Positions 34,501-46,131 of a stretch of DNA of 64,000 bases are shown piece by piece. The translations under genes and the position numbers were made by a program. This DNA is from Lasiosphaeria ovina (Eukaryota; Ascomycota; Sordariomycetes; Sordariales; Lasiosphaeriaceae), in contig JAULSN010000007.1 in assembly GCA_033439765.1 (NCBI GenBank), forward strand, positions 868,001-932,000, read 5' to 3'. The notes under the pieces were generated by a model, which saw only the letters and a program-made list of their open reading frames with translations, had not been told where the DNA came from and searched no databases. Numbering within the stretch: position 1 is the first letter of the stretch; every line of letters starts with the position of its first letter.

Positions 34501-35749
34501 TGGAGTCATAACACCTACGAGTGCTTAGTCGCGAGAAGAGCGAACTTATCATAGTCACCACGGAGAAGCTGTATAGCAAGAACAGACTAGAGCAACTAGA
34601 CGCTGAGAGTGAATAGCATCCGACGAAGATTCAGGACCAACGCCGGATAGACCAATTGCGCAGATCAAAATATGTAACAGGCAGATAGATAACTTGACAC
34701 TGTGTCTGCCAGAGCCGATGGTCACTTGGATAATCCCTTGATAGTAAAATGGCGTGACGAAGACAAGGTAGAATACTGAGCTAGCATGACTTCAGTAGCT
34801 AATTGGCCGTGAGTCAAAGCTCACGAAGGAAGATGAACGAAGAGGCGGCGCAGTTGAATTTTGCCTGTTCTAGTCCTGGGCTGTTAATGCTTCGATCAAT
34901 TTTGCCACAATGCAGCTCACTCTATGGAGCCGCAACTACCCATTCTAGTTGGGTTGATCGTCGGTTACACGCTGTCGTCATAATACAAGCTCACAACTAG
35001 GATACAGAAAGTTGGCGTTATTGAAGGGGCGCAGGAGTGCAGCAGGAGACCGCCTGACTGTGGATTTACCGACATCAATGAACGCTGCCTAGGCAGTATG
35101 CTTGAATGAGGTTGGCGAAGCGGAGTAAGGGAAGAAGATGTCGTGGATCTACACTGCATTAAGGAGCATTGCGGACAAGGCCGTGAATCCAGCTAGATAC
35201 GGAGGCATTAGGATATGGGTCGAAACTGGAAGCCCAGGGTTGTGGCATCAAGTTTTTGGCCCTTATACGACTGACCTTCCTGATAGCCCCGCCCTCCTCC
35301 CATGAAGGGCTGAAGAAACCAAGTACCATTCCCGATCATCCCCCTTTGCCCCTTCTGCACTGCCATCCTCGGGTCAGGGGGCCTTTCGTCATTTGCTCAC
35401 GGGACCCCGGCACCCTGAGGTCTCTGAACTTAGTGTTGTCCCATGGTGATGACTGGTTGGCCCGTTGATTGAACGGATGAGTCTCGTCAACCAAGAGAAG
35501 GCCAAAAGTCCTATTAACACCTCCTAGGCCTAGTGGGCCCATGATCTCTATTTTATCGAGCCCTGGCGTCTTCTTGACAACCTTTTCGATCGACGCTCGC
35601 AATGACATCTACGGCACGACTAGGCCGATACGAACAAGCCTGAGCAGTGTTTGGTTGTTTCGAGTGAAGAATTGGTGAAGCGCGATTCGTTGTCCAGGTC
35701 CTCGAGGGAAGTGAACGTTTGGATATCAACGAGTAATTTGATTAGATAA

Positions 35750-36480
35750 ATGGCCATGACCGCCTTTCCGGTGTCCGGATCATCCTGCAACACGATTGTG
35801 CTCTCTCTATAAATACTATAACCTAGTTACGTCTAAGGAAGACGTTATCTTATTAGACGTATAATTAGAAGGCGTTAAACTATCTAATAAGGACGAATCT
35901 ACTAGTAGTAGTAGTAAAGCCGGATCGGTCCAAGGCGAAGATACCGAAATTAGGTGTCCTAATTCTAAACTTCGGGCTCTTATACGAGGGCCGTTTTTGG
36001 GGCTCCGGTAAGAGTTATACTTTTTGGGAAACCGCGCCGGGCTAGTTGAGCAGCTATTAGCCAAAGCAATAAGCCAGGGCTGATTTGGGCTGAGCAAAAG
36101 CGGCGAGGGATCACGTGGTCGAAAAAGCGGAGCTGGCCGGTTTTGGAACTGGAGTTTATCGGTTTCGGGGTGGTGAAACACCAAATTCCAGTCACCAGGC
36201 AGCCAGACCTGACGCCAGCACAAGTCGTCAGGGGAATTGCCACCTTCGCTGTGTGAACCAATAAAAGACGATGACCACTTCCCGCGTAGACAGTGACTAT
36301 CTAACTCTAGGAAGCTCAAACAATTTCTAGGATAAATAGCTGGAGATGTTTTCGACAAAGAAAATAAATCGTGAATTCTTCCCAGAACAAAGCATATCAG
36401 TCTCAATAGCTCTTTGTTTATTACAACAATCTCAACACCAACCATCATCTTTACTGCCAGTCCGTCGCCTGCCGACACAT
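35750..36480. mobile_element. Possible LTR-like or element remnant
   Basis: An AT-rich block with TATAAA-like sequence at 35807-35815, repeated TTAGACGT/ACGTCTAAG-type motifs around 35828-35862, and a right end resembling fungal LTR termini (TTACAACAATCTCAACACC). No matching second copy, integrase or reverse-transcriptase frame and no target-site duplication could be identified by eye, so this is only a suggestion. Confidence 0.2.
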
Positions 36481-36501
36481 TACGCCAGCATTTAAGCTTT
36501 C

Positions 36502-36810
36502 ATGGGGCCATATCTTACTATCAAATTCCCGACAATTTACACTCTCGCGCTGAAGGAAGAAATATCCCACATCATGCCTGATATGTCGACACAGACATCT
36601 GGCCGGTCATCCCCTGATGTCCCCAAAACGACGCAATCTGATAATAATTCCCCGAATTATGTAGCCGACCGTCCAGAATGCCGCCCTGCTAAGAGGCGGC
36701 GAGTCGGGAGCCATGCGTCCAAGCCTCCTCTCAAACGTGAAGATGCTACGGTTGGCGAGTCATCGAAGGACGAGAATAAGAACAGATTCCCGCCCGGTGG
36801 AGTCAATTAG
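36502..36810 (+). CDS. Weak candidate ORF, basic Ser/Pro-rich 102 aa
   Basis: ATG-initiated frame in an AT-rich island. It encodes a hydrophilic protein with a nuclear-localisation-like cluster (RPAKRRRVGS) followed by KPPLKRED. I do not recognise a family. The composition is more protein-like than neighbouring frames, and it may be the truncated N-terminus of a nuclear factor, but it could also be chance. Confidence 0.22.
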   Translation: MGPYLTIKFPTIYTLALKEEISHIMPDMSTQTSGRSSPDVPKTTQSDNNSPNYVADRPECRPAKRRRVGSHASKPPLKREDATVGESSKDENKNRFPPGGVN

Positions 36811-37908
36811 TTAGTAGGAGAAGCGGCCACTACTGGGCCTCGGCTTGCATAGCTCTTCCTTTTCTTTTTTGCACATAGCCTTTTGCCTTGTGCTTCTTCT
36901 TGTTCCTATTTCCGTGGACAAGGTTGGCGTGGTGTTACTTGCCACTCAGCATCTAGTTAGTTACTTAATTACCTGCGTAATCTACTCGTGTTTCGTTCGA
37001 GCCGGTGACGAATTTACCATGACTGAAGCTACAATAAGTTTTTGAAATTTGTGATTTATTTGAGCAATAGTATTCGAAGATGATGGTAGGTTTCTGCTGC
37101 TGGGGCTGTCCGGGCGCTCCCCGAGCCACATCACTTCTAATATCATCTTGGAAGAAGAGAAGAAGCCAGGGTTTCTACTCTTGGTATGAAAACGTGCGGT
37201 CTCCATACCAAAAACCACGGCGACTCATTACCAGCCCAGCAAACACTCTAAGAGCTGTATATAGTATTTGGGAGATATAAGCGTGACTTCAGTGAATGAG
37301 AGCTCATGAACTCAATGATAAGTCGAAGTTGAACCGAATGTAGTGTAGCGCCAGGAGCCAAGTTCAAGTCATCTCATACTCACCTCGGATGTTCTGATTA
37401 TCCACTCACCTTCAGAGGGAATACCCGCCACAATAGTTGCTGCCGCTTGAGCTTGTCGCAGTTCGTGTCTCACATGTTCCTGACACCGACCTCCTTCAGG
37501 TTGTTATGTCCGTACCCCAGCCATGAGAAAGGGGGGAGTCTCGCTCACAAAACATATGAACTGATATTTTGCGATCCCTTGAACAAATTTTGCCAACTGG
37601 CCCAGAGGTGAAGGGGCAGGTATCGCTATTTAGGCGAATATAAAACACTGGGCTGCTCGCACCAAAGCACTGCGATTTGCTAACATGCCTTATGCACATA
37701 TACTTCCTCCGGAGGGCCGGCGAGGGGCCGGCAGGGCTGGTTCAAAGAAAGGCTAGCGAAGGGCTGGCATCAAGAAGGCGACGACTATGACAGGGCTGTC
37801 GTCTTATCAGCCACCTACATGGTAAAACCAACAACAAAAAGCCGTGGGCAGCAAAGTCTGCATCAATCAGTACCCGCGGATCGTGGTATCCGTATTAATA
37901 CCAGTCAC

Positions 37909-38178
37909 CTAATTATTAGGATGCAGCCCACTGTAAGGTGCTGTAGACACGGACGGCTGTCCCAAAGGCATATCCGAAAGTGATCCCGTCTCCTCAGGGG
38001 CTATGGTACCGAGTGTGCATCGTCCCGCATAAATTTTGACCGTTAGTGTCACAGCGCAAAGGAGAGCTACGAGAGCTGTGAGAGCTACGTATGCTAAGAG
38101 CCACCAGCACCGCCGCTCCTGGTGTATTTTAAACTTTGCGGAAAATGGTGGGATCATTGATTCCAAGTCTGATTCCAT
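37909..38178 (-). CDS. Weak candidate ORF, small single-TM protein (89 aa)
   Basis: ATG at 38178 opens a frame with a basic segment (KFKIHQERR) immediately before one hydrophobic helix (WWLLAYVALTALVALLCAV) and a short Ser/Pro tail. The layout is that of a small membrane protein, but no family is recognised and the setting is a gene-poor island. Low confidence. Confidence 0.22.
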   Translation of the reverse strand: MESDLESMIPPFSAKFKIHQERRCWWLLAYVALTALVALLCAVTLTVKIYAGRCTLGTIAPEETGSLSDMPLGQPSVSTAPYSGLHPNN

Positions 38179-39589
38179 GTTGATTGTCTGCCAAGTACCT
38201 CTGGAGTACCTCAAGCTTGAGGCGGACTGGGAACAGAACGCCACTTCCCAAACACGGCATGATGTAATAGCGGGGCATGGCACTGGCAAGCTCAGAGCAT
38301 CGAACCCTGAAAATGGAGTGCCTGTCAATTCAAGGCAGCGGTTAATTATGCCCACTAAAGCAGAGGGCGGACATCCCGACGGGAGCCTCCGAAGAAATGC
38401 TTGGCTGAGTTAAACAGTGGCTGCAGTGCCGTGTTTCCGTGATGTGTGGTCGAAGTGAAAATTTAAAAGTCAATGGCGCATGCATCACTCGTGGCTTTTC
38501 GCGGGGGGAAGCCACTTCTATTCCATGTCAAAAGTGGTTGGCATGCGAGTTGTCTGAGTCTGAGGAATGTAAAATGGTGCTTACGGGTTACTCCGTTCCA
38601 TGATTTTGGGCATCGCGCACGCCGCGGTTCGGGGGCGAGGCCCCTATAATAACAAGGCGGATCGTCCAGCTGCGGGGCGCAGGCTGGATTAAGAGCGGGG
38701 CTGGGCACCAGCCCCGCTGCCCAGCAACCACTCCCGGCCCAGCCCCAACTTTTCGTGCTTTTACCGGTAAGCGGTCCCTGGCAGCTGCCCCCCAACCTCA
38801 ATTTGGGTGTCCCAGGTCCCGTCGCAACGTAGTGCGAGGCTTGATTAAAATGCCTTGGCAAACTTCATGCTCCCCTTGATTCCACAACCTGAGTTGGTCC
38901 AAAGCTCTCCCACCCCTCGATTGCAGAAGCGCCAAGAGAGATTTGGATTTTGGCTCCCCTTTCTTCCCTTTGTCTTTTGGATCTGTGCAGGAGCGCCGGA
39001 CCTCTAAGCGAAAGGACTCGGGAGCTTCCACCCGCAGCCTTCGGAGCCAACAATTACAACCGTGTCAAATCCGGCGAGCGGGCAACGACTCCGCCCAGAT
39101 ACGAGGAGGCGCTGTCCACGGGACGACCACAATACGAGAAATCGACAGCTGGCAAAAGACACTATCGTTCGGAAAATCAATCGCGCAAAAAGAAGTGATA
39201 TCCAGGTTCAGTGCGTTTCTCTGGCAGAGCAATGCCAAAGGGGTCAAGGTCACCCCAACTCGGAAAACATTCGAGGCCCTGGACGATTTGAAACACGTCG
39301 TGACGCCGCACCGGCTGAAAACCGCCAAAAGGAGTGTTCCACCAAGAGGCAACGGTTTCCTTCCATTCTGCGCCGTACATCCTTCGTTCACCCTCCCGAA
39401 CTCGGATTGTGCATGGCGGCATCGGGGCATTCATGACAGATTAGCCGGAGCCAAGTGACGACGCGCAACCAACCGACTACCCGATACCCACAGTCCACGA
39501 AATCCTGCTTGCCGCCGATTGACGACGACAGGCTACCGACACCGACTTCTAATACCCCATCGCTGTGCCCTGGCACGGCACGGCCGAAC

Positions 39590-41983
39590 ATGGCGCAACG
39601 AAACTATCCCTACGAGCACGACATGGGCGAACGCGAGCCCCTCGACATCCCGAACCCCTCTCCTCCCCGACATCGACAACAATACCCACAGCACCAGCAA
39701 CCGTACCAGCAGCCCTACGACCAACCACCTGAACAGTATCCTACTCTGTCGCAGCACCCGGAAGACCCATTCGCGACGCCGCCACGGAGCCGGCCAGGAC
39801 CATCAGCCCACCCGGACTCGGCATTCGACAGACTACGAGCACAACGGCGGTACAGCAGAGAACCGCCAGCCAACGGCGCGAGCAGCAGCGGATGGGCTGC
39901 TGGCCCTCAAGCAGCTGCCAGCGTCGCACCAAACGGCTTCAGAGAGGAAGACCTGGCATCGCCTGTCTCTCCGCCCCAGCCGCCACCTCATCGCGGCGTT
40001 GAAGGACGGAACCAGAGCAGAGACGCGGACTACTACCCCCCGCGAACAAACTACCCCCCACGAACGGAATACCCGCCACGAAATCGCGCATTCCCACCGC
40101 AAAGCAACATCACGCCGGGGGCAGATAACTTCAGCGACGCTGCTGCTGGGGGCATGGCCGGGATAGCTTTGAGTGTGGCGGAGCACAACGCGCGGGAGAG
40201 CGGCCTTAACGCTATCCAGAGTGCGGGATACCCGCAGCCAGGCCAACCGCAAGAACAATGGCGGAACAATGGTCGTGAGTACAGCGACGGGAGAGGAGGT
40301 CAGATGGGCGGCCAGCAACAACGACAAGCGGTGTCTGGTGTCCCGTATGGTCATCTCGACAACCCGGCGGATGCAGATTCCGTGTCTAGCTTGCCCAGCA
40401 GCTCCAACAACCTGAGCGCGGGAAATGTCACACCAGGACACAGGACTCCGTCGAGGAGCCCTCACAGCGTCGTTAATGACATCTACACGGACGATCCCTA
40501 TCAGATCTACTCTCGCCCTCAAGACCCCCGGCTAGGTGCCGTCGACCCACTCGCCATTGAAGATGACGGTGATGACGGCTTGACGTATGGCGTTCGGAAA
40601 GGACCCCGGACAAGCATGCTCAGTCTCGGTGGGTCAAGCCACAGAGGCCGCGATGCTGCTGCAGCCGCGGGCGGTGCGGCAGCTGGCGTAGCAGCCGGAG
40701 GCGTCTTGGGTGGGTTAGCGGGACGCAATGGCACCAGAAACTTGTCTGGGTACTACGCGCCAGTGCACAATGGGCTGAGCGCGGGTCCCTCTGGCCTCCC
40801 GGGCGAAAAGTCGGGGTGGCCGTCTGCTGAAGATCCAAAGAAGAAATCGAGGAGGTGGCGGCTGATCATCATCCTCGGGGTTATCGTGCTCGCTATCGCA
40901 GGCATCGCGCTCGGCGTCGTCTTTGGCGTCGTCCTCAAAAGGAACGGGGGCAGCGGGAGCAGCAGCAGCAGCAACGGCTCGAGCGGGAGCGCAGCAGATG
41001 ACACCGCCGCCAACGGAGACCTTGGCATCAACTCGGGGGAGATCAAGGCGCTCTTGAACAACCCGAACCTGCACAAGGTGTTCCCGGGCGTCGATTACAC
41101 TCCGGTCAACACGCAATACCCTGACTGCATCCACAACCCCCCTTCGCAAAACAACATAACCCGCGATGTCGCCGTTCTCTCGCAACTGACCAACACCATC
41201 CGGCTGTACGGCACGGACTGCAACCAAACCCAGATGGTCATCCACGCGCTGAACCAGCTCAAGATGCAAGACACGATCAAGGTGTGGTTGGGTGTCTGGC
41301 AGGACAACAACGACACGACAAACGCGCGCCAGCTCACCCAGATGTGGGACATTTTGGACCAGTACGGCGAGAAGCCCTTCAAGGGCCTCATCGTGGCCAA
41401 CGAGATCCTCTTCCGGGAGCAGATGACGGTCGCAGACCTCACCCTCCTCCTCTCCAACGTGCGGCAGAACGTCACGGCCCGCGGCATGTCGCTGCCCGTC
41501 GCTACTAGCGACCTGGGCGACAAGTGGACGGCGCAGCTGGCAGCGCAGAGCGACTACGTCATGGCCAACATCCACCCCTTCTTCTCGGGCACCGAGGTGG
41601 CGGAGGCGGCGGCGTGGACCAACAACTTCTGGCAGGTGAACAACGGGCCCTTCTTCAAGTCGGACAAGGACAAGAACATCATCAGCGAGACGGGCTGGCC
41701 GTCGCAGGGCGGCACCAGCTGCGGCACCGTGACCGAGACGGTCTGCCCGGACAAGGCCGTCGCCGGCATCGACGAGATGAACCAGTTCATGGACGACTGG
41801 GTGTGCCAGGCCCTCGCCAACGGCACCCAGTACTTTTGGTTCGAGGCCTTTGACGAGCCCTGGAAGATCCAGTTCAACACGGCCGACCAGCAGTGGGAGG
41901 ACCACTGGGGCCTCATGGACGTCGACCGCAACCTCAAGAGCGGCGTCAAGGTTCCCGACTGCGGCGGCAAGACGGTCGACTGA
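39590..41983 (+). CDS. btgC: Membrane-anchored endo-1,3-beta-glucanase, GH17 (btgC-like)
   Basis: Single exon, 797 aa. The open frame extends upstream to 39455 but that codon is GTG; the first ATG is 39590 (MAQRNYPYEHDMGERE). The long Pro/Gln/Arg/Ser-rich cytosolic N-terminus (about 420 residues) is followed by a basic stop (KKKSRRWR), one signal-anchor helix (LIIILGVIVLAIAGIALGVVF, about residues 425-446), a Gly/Ser linker and the glycoside hydrolase 17 domain (about residues 490-797). Catalytic glutamates are visible: acid/base E605 in VANEILF and nucleophile E700 in ISETGWPSQGG; WFEAFDEPWK near the end is also diagnostic. Length and layout match Aspergillus btgC, a type II plasma-membrane enzyme that cleaves cell-wall beta-1,3-glucan during wall remodelling. 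The gene symbol is by family resemblance. Confidence 0.95.
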   Translation: MAQRNYPYEHDMGEREPLDIPNPSPPRHRQQYPQHQQPYQQPYDQPPEQYPTLSQHPEDPFATPPRSRPGPSAHPDSAFDRLRAQRRYSREPPANGASSSGWAAGPQAAASVAPNGFREEDLASPVSPPQPPPHRGVEGRNQSRDADYYPPRTNYPPRTEYPPRNRAFPPQSNITPGADNFSDAAAGGMAGIALSVAEHNARESGLNAIQSAGYPQPGQPQEQWRNNGREYSDGRGGQMGGQQQRQAVSGVPYGHLDNPADADSVSSLPSSSNNLSAGNVTPGHRTPSRSPHSVVNDIYTDDPYQIYSRPQDPRLGAVDPLAIEDDGDDGLTYGVRKGPRTSMLSLGGSSHRGRDAAAAAGGAAAGVAAGGVLGGLAGRNGTRNLSGYYAPVHNGLSAGPSGLPGEKSGWPSAEDPKKKSRRWRLIIILGVIVLAIAGIALGVVFGVVLKRNGGSGSSSSSNGSSGSAADDTAANGDLGINSGEIKALLNNPNLHKVFPGVDYTPVNTQYPDCIHNPPSQNNITRDVAVLSQLTNTIRLYGTDCNQTQMVIHALNQLKMQDTIKVWLGVWQDNNDTTNARQLTQMWDILDQYGEKPFKGLIVANEILFREQMTVADLTLLLSNVRQNVTARGMSLPVATSDLGDKWTAQLAAQSDYVMANIHPFFSGTEVAEAAAWTNNFWQVNNGPFFKSDKDKNIISETGWPSQGGTSCGTVTETVCPDKAVAGIDEMNQFMDDWVCQALANGTQYFWFEAFDEPWKIQFNTADQQWEDHWGLMDVDRNLKSGVKVPDCGGKTVD

Positions 41984-42668
41984 GCTGCCGGTAACATCTC
42001 GAACCGTCTTCTGAATTATTAATTACTAAAAGAAGGATGAGGGGTTGGGGGGGGGGGGGGAGGAGAAAAAGAGAAAAAAAGATGCCGAACAGACGCAGTT
42101 GGCGGTCATGGTATGTTAAAGATTCATGTCTCATGGCTCGTGTTGAGTTGTTTGTCTTGTCTGGCCGGCACGGCATGGTTGCGTCGTTCAAGTTTGGCTT
42201 TCTGCGTTATCTCTCTCTATCTTCATCATGGCAAAAACGGGCGAGCAACTTGGGCGGATCGACGGAAGGGAGACTGGGACTGGGGGTTTTCTCTGTCATC
42301 ATCATCATCATCATCATCATTATCATCATTGTCGTCGTCGGCTGTCGTCGTCGATGATGTCCGGGATGGGGGTTCTTTCTAATTTCTTTAGTATCTGTTG
42401 GTTTCCCGAGCTGGCTTGTTTTTTCTTCTAGATCATCATGTCTGTTCTCGGTTCAGGTTAGGGGGATATATTCCTGGGTATAATGCCATAGTCGACGACT
42501 CTGACGAGGCGCGCATGTAAATATAAGGTAAGGTAGCTTTTTTCGGGTTTCTGGTTACGCTTGGCAGGGCAGGGCAGGGCATGTATTATACCCTGAGGGG
42601 ACTGACTGACTGTGGCCGGGAAGGGAAATGAGATACATCTATATTTAACATCGAGCTCTTGGCCCCGG

Positions 42669-42713
42669 TGTCTGTCTGTCTGTCTGTCTGTCTGTCTGCC
42701 TGCCTGCCTGCCT
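42669..42713. repeat. (GTCT)n/(GCCT)n microsatellite
   Basis: About 45 bp of tandem tetranucleotides changing from GTCT to GCCT units. Confidence 0.85.
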
Positions 42714-43598
42714 TGTCCAGGTATCAACTTACCTTGTGTGTGAGACGCCTGTCATCCGCGGTCTGATAGACTCTTAAATCTACCGCAAAAGTATCATCTC
42801 TAATGCCGAAAGCTTGTCATGGTCTCGTCAAATGGAATAACTGCCTTAATTTACCTTGTCAACTCGTGAACCATTCCGCGGCAAGCTCCTGGCACTGGAT
42901 CGTTGCCGTGTGTTGTTTTCGATAACTACTTACCTAGATTTAATCATTCGAGATCTGAATTCTTCCATGTCAATTCAACTTGGGCATGGGCATGAACATC
43001 ACAGATTGCAACATGTAATTTGCTGTTGATAGTTCTCCCCCGCCGTCCACTGCCCCGTGTCTGCACCTTGTGGCTCCAAGAATCGGCGATGGGTAAGGAA
43101 GGCTAACCATGGGGCCAACTTTGTTCAGATGCATGTGTGTGAACTGTGGCTCTCATGGCTGGCGAATTTCGGCGGGCGAGCTCAGGTGGTTTTGTTTCAT
43201 GTGCCTCAGTCTTGTCATATCATGGACATGAGCGGTGAGTGAGTGAGTTAGGCTATTATTTGTTAGTCTATTTCCACCCCCAGCATATTCGCCCCGGGAC
43301 ATAACAGTCGACCCTGAGAACGGACGGGCCGCAGTTGCGGTCACGTTTAGCTTGGGCGCGTTCGACCGCAATTATCTCGGTTGCGCTTTTTTGCCAAGAC
43401 GCAGGCATGGCATTGTATGGTCTCTATTGTCTTTCAGCCGCTCGTGTGCAGCATGGATAGCATGGGCCCAATTGAGACTGACGCGTAGCCCACTCACTTC
43501 CTCCGCCGCGTGAGTGAGGTGAGGTGAGGCCGCATTCGTTTCGAGGTTCCCTGGTTCGGAGCATAGGAAGGATCGATGCGTGTTCCTTTCTGGCCCCC

Positions 43599-43630
43599 AT
43601 CCCATCCCATCCCATCCCATCCCATCCCAT
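43599..43630. repeat. (CATCC)6 microsatellite
   Basis: Perfect pentanucleotide array; on the minus strand it gives the repeated GWDGM-type open frames, which are not genes. Confidence 0.85.
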
Positions 43631-46077
43631 GCTGCCCGCCCGTCCCGCCGCCGCAAGCTATGACTGGCCAATGTCTGGCCCCAGGACAGGAAAGGGTGTT
43701 GATTATATACCTACCGTACCTACACACGTGTCGCCTTGCTCCCGAAGGGGGCGTCCTAGCGCCGTCGTATGGCGTCGCTTGATTGAGTGTTCCCGTCTGT
43801 CGGAGCCGCCTGATCCCTGTCCAGAGCCCGGCAACGCCGGCCGTCCTTGTCTCTCTATTACCTTGGGCACTTTTGCCTTATGCATGCGAATGCCTAAATA
43901 GGCCGTCCGTCGTGATAAAAAGACGCAAGGCCCTTCCTTCTGTCCAATCCTCTTTCGCCCTCTCTTTCCAGTTCTCCAATCCCTTCGCTCGTTTTCGCAC
44001 AACTAGGTCCCCCCGGCAGGCAAAAAGCATTAACACGCGAATTATGGATAGCCGCCGCACGTAGCCTTGGCAGCCGCCAGCCAACATGTGTCTACGCCCC
44101 TTCGCAGCCAGCGGACCAAACACTCCTTGCCCTGGACAGTGGACAGGATTCCGCATGTTCCGCCAACACGGTTTTTTTTCTCTCTGTCCCAAAAGTCTCC
44201 CGCTGAAGTGCAAGTTCCCTCGACAATTCTTTGCGTAGACGTCCGTGAGCGTGGCCTGGACCTACCTTGCCGTCCCAACTCGCGGGATATGACAGGACAG
44301 GCCGTCTGGCCATTCGTCCGATTTTGATTTTCGTTGCGGGCCATTCCACCCCAGCGCTGCGGCGGCAGAGATCGGATCTTTGGCCAAGACCGAGGCTGCC
44401 GGGGCCTCGGGTCTCAAAATAGCCGAGCGAGCGTGGGGTTTGTTTACACAGCTGCGCAGTTTATTACTCCCAAGGCAAGCAGCGCCAGTGGATGGCAGGC
44501 ATGCAATCGCAGCGCAGACGGAGCGACTCGCTAACGACTACTCGTAACAGATAAGCGGCTTCTGTCCCAAGACCTGCAAGAGACGGAGTGCAGATCTGCG
44601 GTGAGCAAGCACGAGGCACCTCAGGAGCGGAGCATCAAGTAGAACTAATCAAGTTCGAGTAGACCTAGGTCTAGGTAATCATCGCTCACGATTAACCCAC
44701 CCAAGGTTAGCACTGCACAGAGCTTGACTTGATTAGCGGCCAGCGCCGCCAAGGGTTAAGGGCCAAGAGCCGATTATTCAACCTCCGGGCGAGGTCGGGT
44801 GATTGTGATTTAGTAGTTTGGACACCAAGGTGGGCGAGTCTAGTGATGAGGTGCGTATGCATGCGAGGGGCGGCCATATGCAGAAGGGTCCATGCATGCA
44901 TGCTGGCCAGCTGCGCTTATTGCCCACTCACAAGAGCCCAGTTCGCCCTGGACTCGGAGGGGCGTCTGCCAACCAAAACCTCCCCTCCGAGAGGCGATGG
45001 GGGGATTGGCGAAGGGAGGGGGAGAGGGGAGGGGAGGGGCCAAGTTCGCTCATGCCTACCTTACCTGACAGCTTCGACCTACCTTACTACCATGTACATG
45101 TACCGAGAAGGTCAGGCAGGGAGCCAGTCAGTGTCACCTACCTTGCCTACCTTACCTGCCTTACGTACGGTAGGTCGCACGCATCCTTCCGAATCCGCCC
45201 TGGTGTCACCTCGCACGCACGTGAGTGAGCAGGAGCGGATATAAGCCACAACCAAAACCATGGCTCTGCTTTTCCTGGGAGAGCGGCGAGGACGAGGTGA
45301 GACTGCTGAGATGGACCGACCGACCGACCGACCAACCGGCTGGGCTGGGCTGGGCTGGGCTGGGCTTCGTTCTCGTCGGGTACCACGGGCAATGGATGGT
45401 GAATGGATGACGAATGGAGCATGACAGTGGCACGCACACCCGACCGACTCTGACCTGTCCTGGCTGACCTGTCTGACCTGTCGCCGTCTCTGCAAATCCC
45501 ACGTTTGCGGCCCTGCCCCGAACACTCCGTATCGAGTCGCTTATAAGCCGCCACGGCACCCGGCCTGAAAAAGTGCTGATTCTGAACGAAACCCGACGGC
45601 CAGACCCCAATGTCTCATGTGTCTGGCTTTTTTTTTTATTTGCCCAGAGCCTCTCCCGGGCCAGGTAAACAGAAGCCCTGCTTCCGGGACGGGGTTTTCG
45701 TATGCGGCTTCGTTTGCTCGCTGACAGCCAATGACTTAGAGACGCCGCCCTACAATCTCCTGTCGTTACCCGTTGTCCTGCCCTCTGTCCGGGACGATCC
45801 CGCCCGCCATTTTCCCACCTCGCTCGCACCCCGAGCGGCCCGCAGTTCGGTGCTTAGCTCTCTCTCTCGCCGCGACTGTCAAGCGTCGGCGTTTTCAAAC
45901 AAAACATCCCGGAAGTGAGCCTTGACAAGTCCAGCTGCACCGGCCCTCTGCAGCAGGGGTGGTGTGAAGCAGCAATCTGCCCGTTACACAAGGCATGTAT
46001 GTCTCGACGGGAAAACAAAAGTCTCGAACCACAAAGGCCAAACGCAAATCTGACCTAGGACTGCCAGGTCCGTGCTG

Positions 46078-46102
46078 CACACACACACACACACACACAC
46101 AC
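46078..46102. repeat. (CA)12 microsatellite in amidoligase 5' UTR
   Basis: Dinucleotide run ending about 30 bp upstream of the ATG at 46132. It creates a spurious His/Thr N-terminal extension in the open frame, which has no ATG upstream. Confidence 0.85.
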
Positions 46103-46131
46103 CGCACGTCTCCAGTTCTTTTCCTTTCAAG

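Larger units (their letters stand above)
31560..39589. other. Long gene-poor, AT-richer region (about 8 kb)
   Basis: Between the GT34 gene and the GH17 gene I find no confident gene. The stretch at about 32.4-38.4 kb is visibly richer in A/T than the rest of the window and has frequent stops in all frames, as expected for old inserted or mutated DNA. Contents: a 14-C homopolymer at 31913-31926, a possible LTR-like remnant at about 35.7-36.5 kb, two weak small open frames (reported separately), and the GH17 promoter/5' UTR in the last several hundred bases. Confidence 0.5.
41984..46131. other. Intergenic region, 4.1 kb, repeat-rich
   Basis: No gene that I can support. It contains a 14-G run at 42047-42060, (CAT)n at about 42296-42330, (GTCT)n/(GCCT)n at 42669-42713, (CATCC)6 at 43599-43630, (GACC)n and (GGGCT)n at about 45313-45366, and several TACCTTACC-like tracts near 45.05-45.17 kb. 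The right end is the promoter/5' UTR of the amidoligase gene, including a CA repeat 30 bp before its ATG. Confidence 0.45.

Noticed and set aside
40715..41905. 396-codon minus-strand frame opposite the GH17 gene
   Set aside because: Shadow of the GC-rich GH17 exon; no domain of its own.
42296..43671. His- and Trp/Asp/Gly-repeat frames near the microsatellites
   Set aside because: Generated by (CAT)n and (CATCC)6 repeats; no gene evidence.
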